NCBI RefSeq assembly: GCF_902459505.1
Contig: NC_047091.1
Location: forward strand, 152,921,455-152,985,454
DNA length: 64,000 bases
Source of the DNA: Geotrypetes seraphini
Taxonomy: Eukaryota; Chordata; Amphibia; Gymnophiona; Dermophiidae
Reading direction: 5' to 3'
This document shows, piece by piece, positions 40,201 to 49,200 of the stretch (positions within the stretch are counted from its first letter, which is position 1; every line of letters begins with the position of its first letter). Made by a program: the position numbers and the translations under genes. Below the pieces are notes generated by a model. The model did not search any database. It was given only the letters and a program-made list of their open reading frames with translations, and was not told the origin of the DNA.

Positions 40201-43200
40201 CAGAGACATGGCTGCAGATTAAAAAAAAAAACCAAAAAACATCCAAATCTCAACAACACATACAGCAGTTGTGTGCACAACTGTAAGAGATTTTGTGTAC
40301 ATACCTGTATATGTGTTGGGGGGCAGAACACCTTTTCTGCTGCCCTCCAAGCTTACTAGATGGCTTCCCATAGACAGACTGAGGTTAATGTCTTTATGAG
40401 AACACCATTAGCATAGCACAGTGTCATAAATTATTTCCAGATAGGAAATATTTCCTTTTTACCCTGATTTTTTATCTCTCAGATTTTCCACCTAATGCGC
40501 AGTATAGGACCTGTCTTCACTGGGCAAAGTAATCGCTATGCACGCCGAATCAAATATGGGAGGGGAGATAATACCCTTTGAAACATTAGTCAACGAATAT
40601 GGTACAAGCGTGTTGCAGTTTAAGAAGGGGTTAAAGACTGTGTTGTTTGTGCGCACTTATAAGTCTGAAATGACTCTTTTAGATGCTGTTTGTTCAGTCT
40701 TTGTCGTAAATCTTTTCCTTTTTTCAGTGCTGAAGGTGATGTTTTTTGGGGAAAGCATGGGGTTCTGGGGCTTGTTGAATTGGTGTTTTATGTTTTGGTG
40801 CATTGATGTGTTTTTTTGCCTTTGTTATGTTTTTGTGATTTTTATTATGTATGTTATTTTAATTTCAAACGAATCTACCTCCAGTTATACAATTATGCTG
40901 GGAGCATATATGCACTGCTGCCAAACCCCTAATCACAGACACTCGATTACTGAACTTACTGCAGAAACCAAGCAAAAGGCCTCAGAAGCCACAGGGCAAA
41001 ATTTGCACTGGAGTTATGAAGGGGAGCTTCTACCATCGGCCAGAAAAACCCTTTTGTATTGCTTATGTTTCTTTCCAAATAATGGGGTCCTTTTATCAAG
41101 GCGCGGTAGGGTTTAACGCGCGGAATACTGCGCGTTAAACCACCTGCCGCGCTAGTCGCTAACGCCTCCATTGATAAGGCGTTAGTTTTTTGGCTTGCCA
41201 CGGGGGTTAGTGCGTGATGAAATGTCCAACTCGCTAACCCCCATAGCGCGCCTTGATAAAAGGAACCCAATGTATTGCTTATGGCTATTATTATTATCAT
41301 TACTTGTGCTGACATTTTGTAAGTTTTTTGTTTAAGCCTGAACGATTTGAAAATTAAATGCAATTTTGTAATTTTGTTATTTTGTAATCTGCATAGAATT
41401 GTTGGATATGTGGAATATACATTTTTTAATAAATAAATATAAGGACCTCTTTCACTATAACCAGCCTTGATATTTTATGAGATATAGAGGGAAGGGGGAA
41501 TTAGGGTGTCAGGTCAAAAGCGCGCTGGGACAAAGGCGCACGCAGACAACTGAGTGTAATGCGGAGGCGTGCGCAGAAGAAAATGACTGTTTTAAAGGGC
41601 TCCGACGGGGGTGTGTGGGGGGTACCCCCACTTTACTTTATACAGATCGCGCCGCGTTGTCGGGGCGTTGTGGGGGGTTGTAACCCCCCATATTTTACTG
41701 AAAACTTCACTTTTTCCCTAAAAAACAGGGAAACAGTTACGTTTCCAGTATAATGAGGGCGGTTACAACCCCCCACAACGCCGCCGCGATCTGTATTAAG
41801 TAAAGTGGGGGGGGGTTCCCCAACAAAACCCCCATTGGAGCCCCTAAAAACACTCTTTTTCTTCAGCGCGCGCTTCCGTCTTGTGCTCAGTTGTCGGCGC
41901 GCGCCTTTGTCTTCAGTGGTTTTGTCTATGAACCGGGAATTAGAGGAAACAATACTGCCTCTCCATATGCACTGGCACAGGGAGAGGCAATTTTATTGAA
42001 AGAAACCCAGGGCAACCGTCATATCTTTTGGTGGGAGAAATATCTAGAGCATAATTATGCTGCACTTCAGTGGAAACAAATTTTTAAGCATTTGTTTCTG
42101 TAGCAGTCTCACTAATAGAAAAGGAATCAATATACTCTTAGGACATTATATATAAAAAGCTTCCACAATACCTAAGTTGTAACTCGCCATAAAACCAGAA
42201 GAAGCTAACTCCTATAATTAATTAAATTATCAAGTCTACGTATTGAATCTTTCCCATTGTTACCATAAATATATTTTTATATTTTATAAATATGCTTATT
42301 CCCCACTCTTACAAAACATACATTTCATTATACTGCCGCTTAGAAAACCTGAACCATCAGTCGCTCAATGTCCAATCTTTCCAAGTCCAGTCTATAAAAG
42401 TATCGCTGTTAATCTCATGTTACATGGACTTAACTCCTGTGATGATCATAAAATCGTGTCACTTTGAATTCAAAATAATTTTCAGCCAGCCCAACACAAT
42501 CTTGCGTTTCACCATATAGGCGTCCTCAGGAGCTGAAGCCGCTTCAGGTTTTCATACATCATGTATCTATAATAAAAATACCATTTCACCACCTTAACAA
42601 TCATACCTATTCATTTTGTTACTACCAACTTTATCAATACCTGTTATCCTATGTATTTATCATAAAGCAACTGCAACGCAGGCTTAGAAATCTCACCTTC
42701 TGATCAAAAGGAAAGAAACATACTAAGAGCAAGTTTGAACTACCCGCCGTTATGCTCATAAACTGCTCCACACCTATCCAATGAAAACCTAGCAAAAACG
42801 GACTCACAGAGCAAACCACTCTACCTCTTTATTTAACCCAATTGGTTCAGTTGTTCTCCATTGATAAATAAGCCGCTGTTCTTTCCTCAGCAAAACCTCC
42901 AATATGTTTCCCCCCCCCCCCCCGGGTAGATGAACTTGAATCAACACTAGAAATCTAATGTCCTTCGCTCTATGGCCAAACCACTTGATTTTTTGGATCT
43001 CAGGATAACTGTAGCTGATGGTCAGTTTAAAACCACTATATTCAGAAAATCAACAGACCGCAATATGATATAAACGATCTGGACATTGGTAAGATGAGTA
43101 AGGTGATTAAATTTGCGGACGATACAAAGTTATTCAGAGTAGTGAAAGACACAGAGGGATTGCGAAGATCTGCAACGTGACATAAACAAGCTCGAGAAAT

Positions 43201-46200
43201 GGGCATCGACATGGCAAATGAGGTTCAACATGGATAAGTGTAAAGTGATGCATGTTGGTAACAAAAATCTCATGCACGAATACAGGATGTTTGGGGCGGT
43301 ACTTGGAGAGACCTCCCAGGAAAGAGACTTTAGTGTTCTGATCGAGAAGTCGATGAAGCTGTCCACGCAATGTGCGGTGGCAGCGAAAATGGCGAACAGA
43401 ATGCTAGGAATGATTAAGAAGGGGATCACGAACAGATCGGAGAAGGTCATCATGCTGCTGTACCAGGCCATGGTGCATCCTCACCTGGAGGACTGCATCC
43501 AGCACTGGTCGCCATGCATGACGAAGGACACGGTACTACTCGAAAGGGTCCAGAGAAGAGCAACTAAAATGGTTAAGGGGCTGGAGGACTTGCCATACAG
43601 TGAGAGATTAGAGAAACTGGGCCTCTTCTCACTTGAAAAGAGGAGACTGAGAGGGGACATGATCGAAACATTCAAAATACTGAAGGGAATAGACTTAGCA
43701 GATAAAGACAGATTGTTCACCCTCTCCAAGGTAGGGAGAACGAGAGGGCACTCTCTAAAGTTGAAAGGGGATAGATTCCGTACAAATGTAAGGAAGTTCT
43801 TCTTCACCCAGAGAGTGGTAGAAAACTGGAACGCTCTTCCGGAGTCTGTTGTAGGGGAAAACACCCTCCAGGGATTCAAGACAAAGTTGGACAAGTTCCT
43901 ACTAAACTGGAACGTAAGCAGGTGAGGCTGGACTCATTTAGATCACTGGTCTTTGACCTGGGGGCCCCCGCGTGAGCGGACTGCTGGGCACGATGGACCA
44001 CTGGTCTGACCCAGTAGTGGCAATTCTTATGTTCACTATGATAGTCATCATCCCCAGAATGGGCAGGTGCATCTTACAGACCGCAAAATACGGTAAATGT
44101 GTGTAAAATAAATCATCCCAAGCTTTGTGCAGAGGAAATTAATAAACTGCAAGGAAAAAAGAGAGAAAGAAGTCTAATTAGGGATGTTAATATTAACTCA
44201 CAGCAGTGATAAAAACTGACCCCCGTGAGACAAGACATTTCTGACATCTACCCAAGTTCCTGAAAGGCACTTAGGTGCCTATGTTGCCTTTATAAAATCA
44301 AGAACCTGATTCTATAAAATCAACTTAAAAGTCAGGCGCCGCTATGGGCGCCTGATTGAGCAATAGGCTTAATCAGTGCGGATATTGGCATTCAACACCT
44401 CTCAATTGGACTTAATTGAAAGTTAGGCGCCTAATTTGAAAATCTTGATTCTAAATAAAGTAGGCACCTAGCCCAAAACACCTACACTAAAAATGGGCAT
44501 GGTTAGAGGCAAATTGTGGGTGTGTTTTTGAGTTACGCACCTCTTTGTGAATCAGATGTTAGGCCCTGATGTTGGCACCAGGTGAAGAAACCCCTGGCAT
44601 AAATTGGGGACGCTGAGCGTGACCTAAGAGTGATTCTATAATGGGCACTTAAGTTTTATAGAACCGGAGCCTATATCAGTGTCCAACTTTAGGTAGACTC
44701 TATAGAATCAGGGTCAAAACGAGCACATTTTTCTTTTTGCTTAGAGTTTCTTTCTTAACTCATGATATTATTCTGATTTGTCATTTGCAATATTATTTGT
44801 GTTATTTTGATGTTTGGATGAATGTATTGTATTTACTAATGTTGTTAAACTTGCCATCGGCTACTTTTAGACACCCTCCCTTTTGTTTTTTCCCTATATG
44901 TTCTCTTTCTTACTTGATAAATTGTAGTTCTGCCCTTCTTCCCTTTTTTGTTTCTGTTTGTTTTTGTATTGTTTTTAATAATGATTATTGTTTTAAAGGA
45001 TGTATAGTTATTCCATATATGTTTTCAACATAATATTCATCGCCTAGAAGGCCGATTGGGCGGTTTATAAAATTTTTAAATAAACTTGAAACTTGATGCC
45101 TTTCTGAAATGAAAATGTTAATGCCGATGGCAAGCAAAGCCTCTTGACTACTCATAACCAACATCTGCTTTTGTGTCCTCTTCTAGCTGCAGCAACAGCA
45201 GAACCGGTTCATAAAGATTAATCAGGACCTGCGGCACAGGGTCACTGTGGTAGAAGCACAGGGAAAAGCTCTCATTGAGCAGAAGGTGGAACTGGAAACT
45301 TATCTACAGGCCAAAGAGCAGGAGTTTGGGAAGTTAAGGGCAGAATATGGCAAGCTGCGGGAAAAACTGCAGGGAGAGCAAGGCCCGGATGGAGGGGAAA
45401 TCGAGGTAAGGGCCGTTTATGGCAGTAGGAAACATGAGGAAGGAAGGTATGGGAATGGAAGGGTAGATAGTCAAAGCTATTTAAATGGGCAGGAGAGGCT
45501 CTTGGCTATTTAAATCACATATCCAGGTATATTCAATGACATATACCTGGTTAGTGCAGGTGAATATCTCAGCTAACCTGCTATTTAGGGCCTGGTCAAG
45601 AGTCGAGCATCTACTTAGCCAGTTAGCAGTGATAGTCAGTCCACTAACTAGCTAAGTAACCACATAAGGTTAGGACATCAAACCAGCCATGCTAACTTTG
45701 TGCAGCAAGTTAACCAGGTGCTGGTCTTTCTATCATCCAGTGCCCAGTTAAACAAGCACTGTGAGATAGCCTCTTTGAGGGTCATTTCCACAGCCACTGC
45801 AGAGATTTGGAGGGTCATTTTCGAAAAGGACGTCCAAAATAATATTTTTTTTTTAAAATTGTTTTTATAATTTTTTTGGCTTTATTACCCTTCATTGGTT
45901 GATTATTGGACTCCTAACAAATACCACTATGCCGAAGCAAGGCCCATGTCAAGTCCATACCCCCCAACTATTGTACATCACAAGGTTTCACAATACAAAT
46001 TTTTGGATCATCAGCTTTTTATATTTGGTTGTATCCACTGTGTATTTCTGCCACTTTTTGTGTTTTCTGAGAATTGTAACACACATGTTTAAATGCGAGT
46101 GCCTGGGTTATAGAGTTACCTTGATGTGTAGTGCAGAGCTCTAGCACATGAGAGAGAAAGGACTTCTTTGCCGAGTGTTATTTTTTGGCATTCATCCAAA

Positions 46201-49200
46201 TGAGTTATATCACAACTGGAAGGACTGGATTTTTCTTATCTCTGTTCACCACTGTGAAGTACCATTATTCAGATGCCTTAATGCTTTTACCCAACAAAGT
46301 ATGTAATGTCTTACATACCAAATTGTTATACTATAACTTATCTGAAAGCTGTTCTGTGGTTTGAGGCTTGCCTTCTATTTCTCACGCTTCCTAAACAAAA
46401 GTAGCTGGGCTTTAACTAAAATCAAATGTCTTGTGGGCGTAGAAAATGAACGAAATGTCAGTTCTAAACAATGGACATTCTTTCTCTCAGCTACGCTTAC
46501 ATTTTACTGTGTCTGCTTGGGTGTTTACATTTTCCTCCCTGTAGATACTGTGGGTTGATTTTCTGTGTTTCTGAACTAGACAGCTGGCACATATCCACTG
46601 TGACAAGTTGGCAGTCTTTCATTTACTAAATTTGGAAACAAGCTGGTTTGTAGCTAGACCTTTGGTAACACATTTGGCTGGCCAGTATTTTTTACCCTTC
46701 CTGTGATCACATGGATTGCTCTGATTGAGCTTCTTCGCAACTTTTCAAGACTGAGATCATAGTCCACATGTCCTGGCTTAGGGGGTAAGGTTCATCACTG
46801 TCATGGGTGTGCAAAACTCAGCCCCCCCCCCCCCCCCCCCGGAGACATTGCTCTGAAAGATGTAAATGTTGAAGCTGGTATTCAAAAAATTTAGGCTCCT
46901 AAGTTTGAGAATTAAATCAGCCTCTTTGAAAATTAACTGGCTCAGAAAACAGAAGTGGAGGGGCATTTCAAAACATACGTCTTAAGTCCGATTTGGACAT
47001 ATGGCACTAGTTGTCCAAAGTTGGCAGTTAGAAAATGTCTATTTTCAAAAGGCATACATCTAGAAACAAATTTTTTTTTTTTTTTTTAAATTTGGACATA
47101 TGGACCCCGATTCTGCAAACTGCGCCTAACTTTAGGTGTGTTTAAACATCCTTGGAGCGTCAGATACGCATCTCCCAAAAAATTTTTTTTCACTTCTAGA
47201 CGCCAGGTGGACGTCCCTACAATGTATTTAGTTATATGTAAAAATGTGTTTTACCGATTCTGTTCCATTATTTCAGGATTGTAAGCTTTAACATAATATA
47301 AACACAGTTTACCATCTTTAAAAGGATATTTATAATATATTATTTTCATTGGGACTTCAACTGAGAACATCAGAGTGAATCTTGAAAAAATGTGACATGC
47401 TAACACGCTGTGTTAGACAACGAGCCATACAAGAATAGCAATTCTGGTTTTATTATACTGTTTTGTATAGGCAGTTAATTCTGCTAGGATAGATGCCAGG
47501 AGACAACACAAGCTTGATCTTACTGCCCTGTCGTATTTTTTTTCTTCATTATGTCAGGATTGTAAGCTTTCAATAAATTAGACTCAAAGGCACCCAATGG
47601 TCTGTTTGGAATGGAGTGATATTTATTGGGAGAGATAACCTTGAAAAAAACCGTATCGGAACACATGGGTGAAACATGTCGGTTATCCCCCGTTCTATGA
47701 ACTAAGACCAGAAATTGAGCTGATCTAAAGCTAAGTAACTTTATTTTAGCCACTATTTATGAACTAGTTAAGTATTTAAACATTAAATTATATAAAAAAT
47801 TATAAAGAATACAAGCACACAAAAAAAGTTTAAGAAAATTAAGAAAATATAAGGATCTGATGATGAGAGGAGGTGTAAAGCCACCTACAATGAAGATTTA
47901 TTGTGTGGGGAGGTGGCCTCGCTGAGGATCATGTGAGAGATTTTGCAATTGAAAAAGGTTTAAGTATATAAGGTTTGTAATCCCTTATATATTGAGGCTG
48001 AGGATTGTAAGCTTTAACATAATAAAAACAAAAAAAAAGCAACACAGTATGCCATCTTTAAAAAGATATTTATAATATTTCATTTTCAGTGAGAGGTACT
48101 AACTGGGAGTTGAACTACGAACATCAGTGTAGATGGATGTAAGTTTAAGCTCTGTGCTACATAGGAAGCTGTATAGCAATTGGAAAATTAGCTCCTTGAA
48201 GCAGTGTAAAGAATAGCTGTTTGAGCGTTGTTTGAGCTTTAGATAGATGTGGTTTGGGTTTCAGAAAGACATTAGTAGCATAGATTTATTTAGGCATCTC
48301 TGTAGGTCATCCGTTGAGCTTTGTTTGGGCTTTAGATAGATGTTTCTCTGAATAGGATTTGGGCAGATTTTGGACATTTCCAAAGTGATCTTCTAAATAT
48401 AGTTCACTGATTTTATTCTGTAATTCAGCCAGCACATAAACAGGACACATCCATACAGGCATATTGAATTTAAAACTGCCTAAAGAGTCAATGTTATTAG
48501 CTAATTACAGCACATGAAAATCAAAATCACAGCTTTAGGGTTTCTTGCTCAATTGAACACTTTCTTTCTCACTAATTGCTGCAATCATCTCATTCTTCAA
48601 AGCAAAGAAAGCCCATAACTTCATTTGGCAAAGCTTAAAAACAGAATAAAACACATAACAGACCTGATTGTGTCTTCTAGTTCATTGCTGACCTCATTGT
48701 GAGATCATCAAGGTGCACCTGCAAGATACAATGCCACAAGTAAAAGATGGGCTGGGAGTTGAACTCACAACCTCTGCAAGATCAGCACAGAGCTTTTACT
48801 CATTGAGCTACACCACTTTCCACTCCAGTTTCTCTGACTCTCCTGTCATATCATAGCTTAGTGATCTGCAAAGGTATCTGCTTAGCTATCATATCACAGT
48901 TAGCTGAGACAAAAGACTGGTAGCTCAATGGCTTAAAGCACTGCTTTCATTGTCCCAAAAGCCAGAATCTCAAGTATGCTTGAATAAATGTAACATGGAG
49001 TCAAATGCTGCTGTTTTTATCAATTGCAAAGTCCACTTTTGGAATTTATTGCTAATGTTGTGCTGTTTGAGATGAAAATTAAATTTGATTATTGCATACA
49101 TATTGCAATATTGGTCTGTAGCTTGTAATTTTTATTAAAATGAGTATTGTGTCAGCTGAAGTACATGAGGGAGTTGAACCCAGACCAGGCTCACACGCTA

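Noticed and set aside
40538-41116. 192-codon plus-strand frame with hydrophobic middle
   Set aside because: It runs through an L2-like 3' end and T-rich tail; only a short N-terminal part resembles LINE protein and the rest is non-coding.
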